Shown here in pieces: positions 26,079-34,300 of a stretch of 64,000 bases of DNA; within the stretch, counting starts at the first letter, position 1; each line of letters begins with the position of its first letter. The position numbers and the translations under genes were made by a program. The stretch covers positions 1,922,001-1,986,000 of the forward strand of contig NZ_CP051684.1 of assembly GCF_012849375.1 (NCBI RefSeq). Direction: 5' to 3'. The notes beneath the pieces were generated by a model that searched no databases, was not told the DNA's origin, and saw only the letters and a list, made by a program, of their open reading frames with translations. The stretch comes from Duganella dendranthematis (GTDB lineage Bacteria; Pseudomonadota; Gammaproteobacteria; Burkholderiales; Burkholderiaceae_D).

Positions 26079-26774
26079 TCAGGAGTCGTCGCTGATATTG
26101 TGCTCGGCGCGCCAGGTTTTCAGCAGCTCGTGGCGGCGTGCCGGGTAGCGCTCCTGCATCGACTCCGCCGCCGCAATGCGGTCGATGCGAAAATGGCGGA
26201 ACGCCAGCCGCAATTCGCACCACGCGGCCAGCAGGCGCTTGCCCTCGAAGAAGGCCAGCGCGAACGGCCACACCACCCGCTCCGATGGCGCGCCCTGCTC
26301 ATCGCAGTACGCCATGCGCAGCCGGTGCTGGTAGCGGATCGCCTCGCGCACCGGACGCACGTGGATATCGCTGGCGGCTTGCCGGTCGGGACCGATCGGC
26401 ACCCACAGGCTGGTGTCGGCCATGTCGTCGCGCAGGTCTTTCGGCGTGGCGGCGGCGATCTTGGCCAGCGCGTTGCTGGCGGCGTGGGCCAGCGCCTCAT
26501 CGCCCTGTCTGCGCACCCAGCGCGCGCCGAGCACCAGCGCTTCCAGTTCGTCGGCACCGAACATCAGCGGTGGCAGGAAGAAGCCCGGCTTGAGCATGTA
26601 GCCGACACCGGCCTCGCCGGCCAGCGGTGCGCCAAGGCCGGTGAGGGTCTGGATGTCGCGGTAGATGGTGCGCTCGGAAACGCCCAGCTGTTCGGCCAGA
26701 CGGGCGGCGGTAACGGGGCGGCGATAGCCGCGCATGGCGTCCATCAGCATGAAAAGGCGGCCGGTGCGGCTCAT
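26079..26774 (-). CDS. WYL-domain transcriptional regulator (DeoR/YafY type)
   Basis: The 231-aa protein begins with a winged helix-turn-helix of the HTH_11 type (RLFMLMDAMRGYRRPVTAAR, LGVSERTIYRDIQTL). A WYL sensor domain in the C-terminal half carries RPVREAIRYQHRLRMAYCDEQ and WPFALAFFEGKRLLAAWCELR. In place of the canonical WYL triad it reads LAFFEGKRLLAAWCE, typical of the YafY branch. It lies 22 nt after eutC, so it may be the regulator of the ethanolamine cluster or of the GST that follows; position is the only evidence. Confidence 0.88.
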   Translation of the reverse strand: MSRTGRLFMLMDAMRGYRRPVTAARLAEQLGVSERTIYRDIQTLTGLGAPLAGEAGVGYMLKPGFFLPPLMFGADELEALVLGARWVRRQGDEALAHAASNALAKIAAATPKDLRDDMADTSLWVPIGPDRQAASDIHVRPVREAIRYQHRLRMAYCDEQGAPSERVVWPFALAFFEGKRLLAAWCELRLAFRHFRIDRIAAAESMQERYPARRHELLKTWRAEHNISDDS

Positions 26775-26796
26775 GGTGCGCGCTTCACTAACACGT

Positions 26797-27705
26797 TCAC
26801 TCCAACAGGAAATTGCGCCGTGGCGCCTCCAGGTCGGCGCTGTCGCTCGCGGTTTCGTCTTTCAGTGCGACGCCGGATAACTGGCGGCGGCGCGCTTCGG
26901 ACAACAGGTAGTGAAGCTTGAACGCTGCCGCGTCGCAGGTCAAGCCCGCCGGGCGGACATTCGAGATGCAGTTGCGGCTGGCGTCCGTGAGGCCGGGGCG
27001 TGGCGCCCAGGTGAGGTACAGGCCCATGCTGTCAGGGGAGCTGAGGCCGGGACGTTCGCCGATCAGCACCACCACCGCTTGCGCATCGAGCAGATGGGCG
27101 ACTTCGTCGCCAATGGCGACGCGGCCTTGCTGCACGATGGTGATCGGCGCCAGGCGCCACTGCTCGGCCGACAGACGCGCCATCAACGCGCGAATCAGCG
27201 GCGCGGCGTTCTGCTCAATCGCCAGCGCCGACAGGCCATCGGCAACCACCAGCGCGAGGTCGTAGCACGCGCCGGCGGCGGAAGGCGTGGCGGGCGCGAT
27301 GGCGGCGGCGGGCATCGCGGCGGTGACCGCATCGGCGGTGGAAGGGTCGGCGTCGGCCGGCGCGGTCGTGGTGGCAGCGGCGGCCGGCGTGGTGGTGGCG
27401 GCCAGCTTCGCGCGCGAGGCGTCGTCCAGGCGGCGGCCGAGGTCGGGGCGTTGCAGGTAGGTATTGCGGTCCGGTGCGGCGCTATGCAGGCTTATCCACG
27501 GCAAGCCGCTGGCGTCGTGCAGCGCCTCGCCCAGCGCCACCGGATCGAGCGCCAGATGCACGGCATCGCGGGCACGCGCATGCGCCTGCTGGAACGCCAG
27601 CTGCGGCGCCGTCGGCTGACTGACGCCACTACGCCCCAGCGCAATCCGCGCCGCCGTGAACTGCTGCAGCGCGCTCCACGGATTGCTGGTCACTGGCTTA
27701 TCCAT
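26797..27705 (-). CDS. eutC: Ethanolamine ammonia-lyase small subunit
   Basis: EutC is the small subunit of the adenosylcobalamin-dependent lyase that splits ethanolamine into acetaldehyde and ammonia. The 302-aa protein has the conserved ends of the family: [32 protein letters not shown] (parts quoted: [18 protein letters not shown]), the cobalamin-binding side [35 protein letters not shown] and [20 protein letters not shown]. Between Lys100 and Cys147 lies an Ala/Thr/Pro-rich insertion of about 45 residues not typical of EutC. Its ATG overlaps the eutB stop by eight bases. Confidence 0.93.
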   Translation of the reverse strand: MDKPVTSNPWSALQQFTAARIALGRSGVSQPTAPQLAFQQAHARARDAVHLALDPVALGEALHDASGLPWISLHSAAPDRNTYLQRPDLGRRLDDASRAKLAATTTPAAAATTTAPADADPSTADAVTAAMPAAAIAPATPSAAGACYDLALVVADGLSALAIEQNAAPLIRALMARLSAEQWRLAPITIVQQGRVAIGDEVAHLLDAQAVVVLIGERPGLSSPDSMGLYLTWAPRPGLTDASRNCISNVRPAGLTCDAAAFKLHYLLSEARRRQLSGVALKDETASDSADLEAPRRNFLLE

Positions 27706-29095
27706 GCGCCGCCAACCGCAGCAAGGCGTTATTGAAAGCCGGTGGCAAAACATCCGCCAAGGTAAAGCGCGCATCGCCGGTGACGACGCCCATCGCCTGC
27801 AACCACGCCTCAAACTCCGGCGCCGGCTTCAGGCCCAGCACGCGCCGCACATACAGCGCATCATGGAACGAGGTACTCTGATAATTGAGCATGATGTCGT
27901 CCGATCCCGGCACGCCCATGACAAACGTGCCGCCGGCCGCCCCCAGCATCGTTAACAGCACATCCATGTCATCCTGATCCGCCTCCGCATGATTGGTGTA
28001 GCAGACATCACAGCCCATCGGCAAACCAAGCAGCTTGGCGCAGAAGTGATCCTCCAGTCCCGCGCGCACAATCTGCTTGCCGTCATACAGATACTCCGGC
28101 CCGATGAAGCCCACCACCGAATTCACCAGCAGCGGCTGGAAGCGCCGCGCCACCGCATACGCGCGCGCCTCGCACGTCTGCTGGTCGACGCCATGATGCG
28201 CATTGGCCGACAGCGCACTGCCCTGCCCCGTCTCGAAATACATCACGTTGTTGCCCACAGTACCGCGCCCGAGCGACAGCGCCGCCTGGCGCGCCTCGTC
28301 CAGCAGCGACAGCGTCACGCCGAAACCAGCATTGGCCGCCTCGGTGCCGGCAATCGACTGGAACACCAGGTCCACCGGCGCGCCACGCTCGATGGCGGCG
28401 ATGGTGTTGGTCACGTGCGTCAGCACGCAGGACTGGGTCGGAATCGCGTAACGCGCAATGATCTCGTCCAGCATCGACACCAGCTTGATCACCTGCGGCA
28501 CATTGTCCGTGGCCGGATTGATGCCGATCACCGCGTCACCGCTGCCATATAACAGCCCATCAAGCAGGCTGGCCGCGATGCCGCTGGCGTCGTCGGTCGG
28601 ATGATTGGGCTGCAAGCGCGTCGACATGCATCCCGCCAGCCCTATCGTATTGCGAAAGCGCGTGACCACGCTGCACTTGCGCGCCACCAGCACCAGATCC
28701 TGCACACGCATGATCTTGGATACCGCCGCCGCCATCTCCGGCGTCACCCCCGGCGCCAATGCGGTTAGTGCGACGCCATCGGCAGCATCGCTCAGCAGCC
28801 AGTTGCGAAAATCGCCCACGGTCAGATGCGACACGCGCGCGAAAGCCGCCGCATCGTGCGTATCGACGATCAGCCGCGTCACCTCATCCTCTTCGTAAGG
28901 CACCAGCGCCTCGTTGAGGAAAGTGGCAAGCGGCAGCTCGGCCAACGCCATCTGCGCGGCGACGCGCTCCTCGGCGCTGCCGGCAGCGACGCCGGCCAGA
29001 TAGTCGCCCGAGCGCGCAGGCGTCGCCTTCGCCATCACATCCTTTAGATCGCGGAACAGATAGGTCTTACTGCCGACCTGGTGCGAGTAGCCCAT
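27698..29095 (-). CDS. eutB: Ethanolamine ammonia-lyase large subunit
   Basis: EutB forms the active-site barrel of ethanolamine ammonia-lyase. The 465-aa protein has the family's usual length and segments: [79 protein letters not shown] and [19 protein letters not shown]. The ATG at 29095 is chosen because GAAAGGA lies at the right distance; an upstream ATG at 29119 would add eight residues. The start lies inside the 3' end of the permease gene (29-nt overlap), indicating tight coupling of uptake and degradation. Confidence 0.95.
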   Translation of the reverse strand: MGYSHQVGSKTYLFRDLKDVMAKATPARSGDYLAGVAAGSAEERVAAQMALAELPLATFLNEALVPYEEDEVTRLIVDTHDAAAFARVSHLTVGDFRNWLLSDAADGVALTALAPGVTPEMAAAVSKIMRVQDLVLVARKCSVVTRFRNTIGLAGCMSTRLQPNHPTDDASGIAASLLDGLLYGSGDAVIGINPATDNVPQVIKLVSMLDEIIARYAIPTQSCVLTHVTNTIAAIERGAPVDLVFQSIAGTEAANAGFGVTLSLLDEARQAALSLGRGTVGNNVMYFETGQGSALSANAHHGVDQQTCEARAYAVARRFQPLLVNSVVGFIGPEYLYDGKQIVRAGLEDHFCAKLLGLPMGCDVCYTNHAEADQDDMDVLLTMLGAAGGTFVMGVPGSDDIMLNYQSTSFHDALYVRRVLGLKPAPEFEAWLQAMGVVTGDARFTLADVLPPAFNNALLRLAAHG

Positions 29096-30416
29096 CACGG
29101 TCCTTTCGGAAAACACCATAACCCAGCAACAGCATCACCACAAACACACAGAAGATCACCGCATTGTAATAGATCATGGTCGCCATGCAGACCAGCGCCC
29201 CCACCAGCGCGACGGCCGGGAAAAATGGATAGCACGGCGCGCGGAACGGCCGCGCCATCGTCGGCTCATCCCGCCGCAGCTTAAACAGCGCCAGCATGCT
29301 GATGATGTACATGGTGATCGCGCCGAACACCGACAGTGTCACAATATTCGCCGTCAGCGTCTGGCCGCCCAGCGTGATCAACTGGTCGCTGTAGATGGCG
29401 GCGATGCCCACCACGCCGCCGGCCAGAATGGCGCGATGCGGCGTCTTGAAGCGCGGGTGAATCCTGGCGAAGTACGCCGGCAGATACGCCTCGCGCGCCA
29501 GCGCATAAATCTGCCGCGAGTAGCCCAGAATGATGCCGTGAAAGGAAGCGATCAAGCCAAACAGCCCAAGCCACACCAGCATGTGCAGCCAGCCGCTATG
29601 TTCACCGACGATCAGCTTCATCGCCTGCGGCAGCGGATCGTTGATGTTGGCCAGCTTGGTCCAGTCGCCGGCGCCGCCGGCAAACACCATGACGCCCAGC
29701 GCCAGCAGCACCAGTGTCGCAATGCCGGCGATGTAGGCGATCGGCACCGAACGCTGTGGATCGCGCGCTTCCTCCGCCGCCATCGCCACGCCTTCAATCG
29801 CCAGGAAGAACCAGATGGCAAACGGGATCGCCGCAAACATGCCGGGAATCGCCGCCAGTGTGAAGGCGTCCTGCCCGGACCAGCCACCCTTAACGAAATT
29901 CGCCGCCGAAAATCCCGGCGCGACCACGCCCATGAATACCAGCAGCTCAAAGATCGCCAGCAGCGTCACCACCAGTTCGAAGGTGGCGGCGATCTGCACG
30001 CCGAGGATATTCAGCATCATGAAAACCAGGAAGGCGCACACCGCCGCCGTTTTCGGCTCGACCTGAGGGAACTGCACATTGAGATAGGCGCCGATGGCGA
30101 GCGCAATCGCCGGCGGCGCAAACAAGAATTCGATCAGCGTGGCGGCGCCGGCCAGATAGCCGCCCAGCGGCCCGAACGCGCGCTTGCTGTATGCAAAAGG
30201 TCCGCCGGCATGCGGAATGGAGGTGGTCAGTTCAGTAAAGCTGAAGATGAACGCGGTGTACATCGCGGCGATGAACAGCGCCGTCACGGTGAAGCCCAGC
30301 GTGCCGGCCGACGCCCAGCCATAACTCCAGCCGAAGTATTCGCCCGAGATCACCAGGCCGACCGCGATGCCCCAAAGTTGAAACGTGCCCAGCGTCTTCT
30401 GTAGAGTAGCTTGCAT
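29067..30416 (-). CDS. eat: Ethanolamine permease
   Basis: The 449-aa protein is an APC-superfamily permease with about twelve helices and the layout of bacterial ethanolamine permeases (Eat): LQKTLGTFQLWGIAVGLVIS and EYFGWSYGWASAGTLGF at the N-terminus, HAGGPFAYSKRAFGPLGGYL, and LAIEGVAMAAEEARDPQRSV. It imports ethanolamine for EutBC, which are encoded immediately downstream with overlapping ends. A GGAGG ribosome site stands before the ATG. There are no microcompartment or eutA-type reactivase genes in the window. Confidence 0.92.
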   Translation of the reverse strand: MQATLQKTLGTFQLWGIAVGLVISGEYFGWSYGWASAGTLGFTVTALFIAAMYTAFIFSFTELTTSIPHAGGPFAYSKRAFGPLGGYLAGAATLIEFLFAPPAIALAIGAYLNVQFPQVEPKTAAVCAFLVFMMLNILGVQIAATFELVVTLLAIFELLVFMGVVAPGFSAANFVKGGWSGQDAFTLAAIPGMFAAIPFAIWFFLAIEGVAMAAEEARDPQRSVPIAYIAGIATLVLLALGVMVFAGGAGDWTKLANINDPLPQAMKLIVGEHSGWLHMLVWLGLFGLIASFHGIILGYSRQIYALAREAYLPAYFARIHPRFKTPHRAILAGGVVGIAAIYSDQLITLGGQTLTANIVTLSVFGAITMYIISMLALFKLRRDEPTMARPFRAPCYPFFPAVALVGALVCMATMIYYNAVIFCVFVVMLLLGYGVFRKDRDGLLAPGRQ

Positions 30417-30487
30417 GCGTTGCCTCCAGTCCCGAGATCAGAAAACATGCAATCCCCATGCCAGCCTGTCGCACGGTAGTGGTGCAG

Positions 30488-32584
30488 TTACAGGTCGATT
30501 TCCGGCGCCGCGACGTTATATTGCTTGAACTTGGCCAGCATTTTGCCCATTTCAGTACGGTACAGCGCCTTCTGCTCGTCGGTGCCGGTGAAGACCAGCT
30601 TGCCTTCACGCTTGAGCTTTTGCAGCAATGATCCCGCCTGTTCGAAATCGCGCTGCGCTTCGTCGAGTCGGCCGAGACCTTCGTAGGCCAGGCCGCGATA
30701 GTAATACGCTTCGAAGTAATCCGGCTGGTGCGGCAGGCCGGTGGTCAGCGCCGTCACCGCTTCGTCGTAACGCTTGAGCACCAGCAGCGCCCGCGCGCGG
30801 TGGTAATACAGCGGCATATTCGGGCCGCCGGTGTAGATGCGCATGCCGATCGGTTCCGCCTTGTCCAGCGCGCGCAGCGATTCTTCCATATAGCCCTGTT
30901 TGCGCGCCACCGCGCTGGCGAAATACAGCAGCCCGCGATACAGCGCGTCCTCGCGCTTGCGGATGTCGGCGGCGGCCTGGCGCACCCGTGGTTCGCCGCT
31001 GTGGGTCAGGCAGTCGGCGTAGCCCCCTTCGCCGTTGCGCCAGGTCTGGTAGACGCGCTTGTCGCCGGCGCGGCGCAGCACCGCGTCCATGGTCGGATAG
31101 TCGCGCGCCTGGCAGGCGAAGTTGGCGTAGGCGTTGAGGTTCCAGGCATCCGGATAACGCGCCACCAGCGCCTCGAAGCTGGTCTTCATCGTATCCCAGT
31201 CCACCAGGCTGGCCGGGTCGTCAAACAGCTTGTCTTCGTAGACATCGCGGTTGGCGTACCAGTAGACGCGCGCATACATCGCGGCCGCATCGGCGCCGCC
31301 GGCCTTGCTGCCGCGCCGGGCGATTTCGTCGATTTCGTCCGGAGACGCATGCCACATGGCGCTGCCGTATAGCGTCGCCGTGAAGTATGTCTCGTGATAA
31401 TCGGGATACAGGGCGATGGCCTTGTCCAGCGCCGTGCGGTTGCTCAGCGCGCGGAAGTTGTCGCCCCACGGCGTCAGCGTCATGCGGACGCGGAACAGTT
31501 CCGGATCCTTATCCTTGAGCAGCTGCTTCTCGGCGTAGAACAGCACCGCATTGCCCTCGTCGATCGCGGCCAGCATGCGCTTGATGTCTTCCCTGGGCAC
31601 CTTGTCGTAGAAGGCGCTGCCGCGATAGGACAGGCCGCGCGCCAGCAGCACGTAGGCGTGAAAGATGCGCGCCGCGCCGGACGTCGGCGCCTGCTTCTCC
31701 CACGCTTTGGCGCTGGCTTCCCTCTTGAGCCAGTACTCGGGTTCGCGGCTGCGGCCGGGGAATTCCTTGAGCTGGTTATAGAAGATCGCCAGCTTCCACA
31801 CGCCGCTGGGCGTGCGTTCCTGCGATTTGAGCAGCTTGTTGCGCAGCGCATCCAGCTTCTTGTAATCGGACCTGATCAGATAGCCTTGCACTTCCTCGAT
31901 CAGCGCGCTGCGTGCCTTGCGTTCCTTTTCATCTTCGACCTCGGTCGCGACGGCTCGCTCCGGCGTCACCGGCCGCGCGGCTGCGACGCCATCCGTCGCC
32001 ACAGCGCGCTGCAGGATCGCCACCAGCCGGCCCGCCTCCGGCCCTTGCGCGGCCGGATCGAGTTCCGTCAGGCTGACCGGGCGTTGCAACACCTTGCCGT
32101 CGATGTAGGCGCTGACGTAGCCCATGTAATTCATCAGCAGCGGCTTGCCCTGGCCGAAGTAATTGGCGTCGCCCACCGTGCCCTGCCCGGCCGGCGGACG
32201 CGGATCGGGCGTCAGCATGATCTGGCGGATGGCGTTCTGCACCCGTTCGCGGTCCAGCGTCTGGCACGGCTGCTTCAGCGATTGCGGATGGAACGGGCAG
32301 GCCTGCGCGCCACTGCGGGTGACGATGAACCACGTCGCCTGCGCATCGCCGGCATGGCCATCCGGCCGCTCGATCAGCAGCGACGCCTCGATCGGCTCCC
32401 CCTTGTAGGCCGCCAACCTGTCATGGATCGGCCGCTGCGGATGCTGCTGCGGCCAGATGCGCATGAATTCATTCTCCGCGATCGGATGGTCGCGCAACGC
32501 CGACTGGTAACTCAAATCCCACGGCAACTCGGCCGCCTGCGCGGAACAGCACAGCAGCAAGGCTGCCAGTAATCGGTAAGGCAT
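30488..32584 (-). CDS. Secreted DUF4034 protein with TPR-like repeats
   Basis: The 698-aa protein starts with a signal peptide (MPYRLLAALLLCCSAQA, cleavage probably after AQA). It then has an N-terminal domain of about 190 residues shared with the neighbouring gene, a DUF4034-type region (starting near EEVQGYLIRSDYKKLDALRNKL) and helical repeats at the C-terminus. In the last part, NMPLYYHRARALLVLKRYDE and FEAYYYRGLAYEGLGRLDEA are tetratricopeptide-like. It is probably periplasmic and may mediate protein contacts; no activity is known. It lies 22 nt after its shorter paralogue on the same strand. Confidence 0.8.
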   Translation of the reverse strand: MPYRLLAALLLCCSAQAAELPWDLSYQSALRDHPIAENEFMRIWPQQHPQRPIHDRLAAYKGEPIEASLLIERPDGHAGDAQATWFIVTRSGAQACPFHPQSLKQPCQTLDRERVQNAIRQIMLTPDPRPPAGQGTVGDANYFGQGKPLLMNYMGYVSAYIDGKVLQRPVSLTELDPAAQGPEAGRLVAILQRAVATDGVAAARPVTPERAVATEVEDEKERKARSALIEEVQGYLIRSDYKKLDALRNKLLKSQERTPSGVWKLAIFYNQLKEFPGRSREPEYWLKREASAKAWEKQAPTSGAARIFHAYVLLARGLSYRGSAFYDKVPREDIKRMLAAIDEGNAVLFYAEKQLLKDKDPELFRVRMTLTPWGDNFRALSNRTALDKAIALYPDYHETYFTATLYGSAMWHASPDEIDEIARRGSKAGGADAAAMYARVYWYANRDVYEDKLFDDPASLVDWDTMKTSFEALVARYPDAWNLNAYANFACQARDYPTMDAVLRRAGDKRVYQTWRNGEGGYADCLTHSGEPRVRQAAADIRKREDALYRGLLYFASAVARKQGYMEESLRALDKAEPIGMRIYTGGPNMPLYYHRARALLVLKRYDEAVTALTTGLPHQPDYFEAYYYRGLAYEGLGRLDEAQRDFEQAGSLLQKLKREGKLVFTGTDEQKALYRTEMGKMLAKFKQYNVAAPEIDL

Positions 32585-32606
32585 CAGGATATCTCCGGGG
32601 GGCTGG

Positions 32607-33200
32607 TTAATCGCGATTGCGGCGGCCGAGTTCCTCGACCGACTGCACTGCGCGCGCCATCACTGCCGCCAGCAGCGGCGTGTCGTCACGCTGCCACTCA
32701 TCCAGCTTCAGCGGACGTTGCAACGCTTTGCCATCCTGGTACACGCTCAGGAACCCAAAATAATAGGTCTTGTAGTCCTGCGCGCCGGCAGTGCGAACGG
32801 GCGGCGGCGGATCGGGCATCGCCATCACTTCGCGGATGATGTCCTGCGCCACTGGACGCTCCATGGGATAGCAGATTTTCTGCTGGAGCGGCAGGCTGCG
32901 CTCGTCAAAGGCGCACCACTGTGCATCATCGCGGGTGGTGTAAATCCAGGTGGCCAGCGTGTGCGAGGAATGCGGCCCCGGTTGCTCGATCAGCAGCGAC
33001 GACTCGATGCGCGGCCCGGCGTATTCCTTCAGCAGTTGATGAATCGGGCGTTGCGGATACTTGGCCACCCAATCTGCCCAGCCCTCCTGCGCGGCGGCCG
33101 GATGCTGGCGCAAGGCCGACTTGTAACTCAAGTCCCACGGCAATTCGGCCGCCTGCGCGGAACAGCACAGCAGCAGGCCGGCCAGTAATCGGTAACCCAT
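32607..33200 (-). CDS. Secreted paralogue of the DUF4034 protein's N-terminal domain
   Basis: This 197-aa protein matches only the first part of the downstream 698-aa protein. Its signal peptide MGYRLLAGLLLCCSAQAAEL and following PWDLSYKSALRQHP are nearly identical to that protein, and the two 5' ends are almost the same at DNA level. The remainder is diverged but colinear (QRPIHQLLKEYAGPRIESSLLIEQPG, GFLSVYQDGKALQRPLKLDE). The ATG is chosen on the GGGGGA ribosome site eight bases before it. That site lies inside the 3' arm of the secF terminator hairpin. The gene looks like a tandem duplicate that kept or gained only one domain. Confidence 0.75.
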   Translation of the reverse strand: MGYRLLAGLLLCCSAQAAELPWDLSYKSALRQHPAAAQEGWADWVAKYPQRPIHQLLKEYAGPRIESSLLIEQPGPHSSHTLATWIYTTRDDAQWCAFDERSLPLQQKICYPMERPVAQDIIREVMAMPDPPPPVRTAGAQDYKTYYFGFLSVYQDGKALQRPLKLDEWQRDDTPLLAAVMARAVQSVEELGRRNRD

Positions 33201-33237
33201 AAAAAAAATCCCCCAGGCAAAAATGCACTGGGGGATT
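33201..33237 (-). terminator. secF terminator fused to the next gene's ribosome site
   Basis: Read on the minus strand, AATCCCCCAG, an 11-base loop, CTGGGGGATT and a T-run form a strong Rho-independent terminator 26 nt after the secF stop. The T-run ends directly at the ATG of the next gene, and the 3' arm supplies its GGGGGA ribosome site. Confidence 0.85.
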
Positions 33238-33262
33238 CTACTATCAATTTGATAACGTTGAT

Positions 33263-34285
33263 TTACACTACAGCGCCATCGGTTTCGTCTTTTTCCTTGA
33301 TCGGCTTGATCAGGTCTTCGCGCTTCACGCCCAGCCACATGGCGACAGCGGCGGCCACGAACACCGACGAGTAAATGCCGAAGCAGATACCGATCGTCAG
33401 CGCCATGGCGAAGTAGTGCAGCGTCGGACCGCCCAGGAACAGCATCGACAGCACCATCATCTGCGTACAGCCGTGGGTGATGATGGTGCGCGAGATGGTC
33501 GAGGTGATCGCGTTGTCGATCACTTCATGCACCGACGCCTTGCGCTGCTTGCGGAAGTTTTCGCGGATCCGGTCGAAAATCACCACCGACTCATTGACTG
33601 AGTAGCCCAGCACAGCCAGGATACCGGCCAGCACGGTCAGCGAGAATTCCCAATGGAAGAAGGCGAAGAAGCCGAGAATGATCACCACGTCGTGCAAGTT
33701 GGCGATAATCGCGGCGACCGCGAATTTCCATTCGAAGCGCACGGCCAGGTAGATCATCACGCCGATAATCACCATCACCAGCGCGTTGAGGCCATTCTGG
33801 GCCAGCTCGTCGCCCACCTGCGGGCCGACGAATTCCACCTTCTGCAAACCAACCAACTCGGCGCCGGCGGCGTCCGAGCAAGCCTGCTTGACCACGTGCT
33901 CGCCTTTGCCGGTGACGGTGTCGATCTGCTTCATAGCGCCGCTTTCGGCCTTGCACAGCGCATCGTACACCTTGGCCGAAGCGGCGTTGGAGGTGATGCC
34001 CTTCACCACCGGCAGACGCAGCATCACGTCGTGGGCGGTGCCGAAGCCGGTGGCTTCAGGCTGCTCGTAGCCGATGCTTTCCAGCGTATGGCGGATCCGT
34101 TCCAGGTTGGCCGCGTCCTTGTATTTCAGCTCCATCACGGTGCCGCCGGTGAACTCCACGGAGAAGTTCAGCGGACGGGTGATCAGGAAGAACACGGCCG
34201 CGACGAAGGTCAACGCCGAAATAGCGTTGAACACCAGCGCGTGGCGCATGAACGGAATGTCTTTTTTAATGCGGAAAAATTCCAT
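33263..34285 (-). CDS. secF: Protein translocase subunit SecF
   Basis: SecF works with SecD in the inner membrane, using the proton gradient to help Sec-dependent export. The 340-aa protein has six membrane helices, a large periplasmic loop after the first one, and the SecF signatures FSVEFTGGTVMELKY near residue 40 and SVNESVVIFDRIRENFRK near residue 235. Length is normal for the family. It is the last gene of the queA-tgt-yajC-secD-secF series and is followed by a strong terminator. Confidence 0.97.
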   Translation of the reverse strand: MEFFRIKKDIPFMRHALVFNAISALTFVAAVFFLITRPLNFSVEFTGGTVMELKYKDAANLERIRHTLESIGYEQPEATGFGTAHDVMLRLPVVKGITSNAASAKVYDALCKAESGAMKQIDTVTGKGEHVVKQACSDAAGAELVGLQKVEFVGPQVGDELAQNGLNALVMVIIGVMIYLAVRFEWKFAVAAIIANLHDVVIILGFFAFFHWEFSLTVLAGILAVLGYSVNESVVIFDRIRENFRKQRKASVHEVIDNAITSTISRTIITHGCTQMMVLSMLFLGGPTLHYFAMALTIGICFGIYSSVFVAAAVAMWLGVKREDLIKPIKEKDETDGAVV

Positions 34286-34300
34286 GCTCAGTGCCCCTGG

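Noticed and set aside
29096..29119. Upstream start of EutB at 29119
   Set aside because: No ribosome site at the proper distance, while GAAAGGA fits the ATG at 29095 and the family length.
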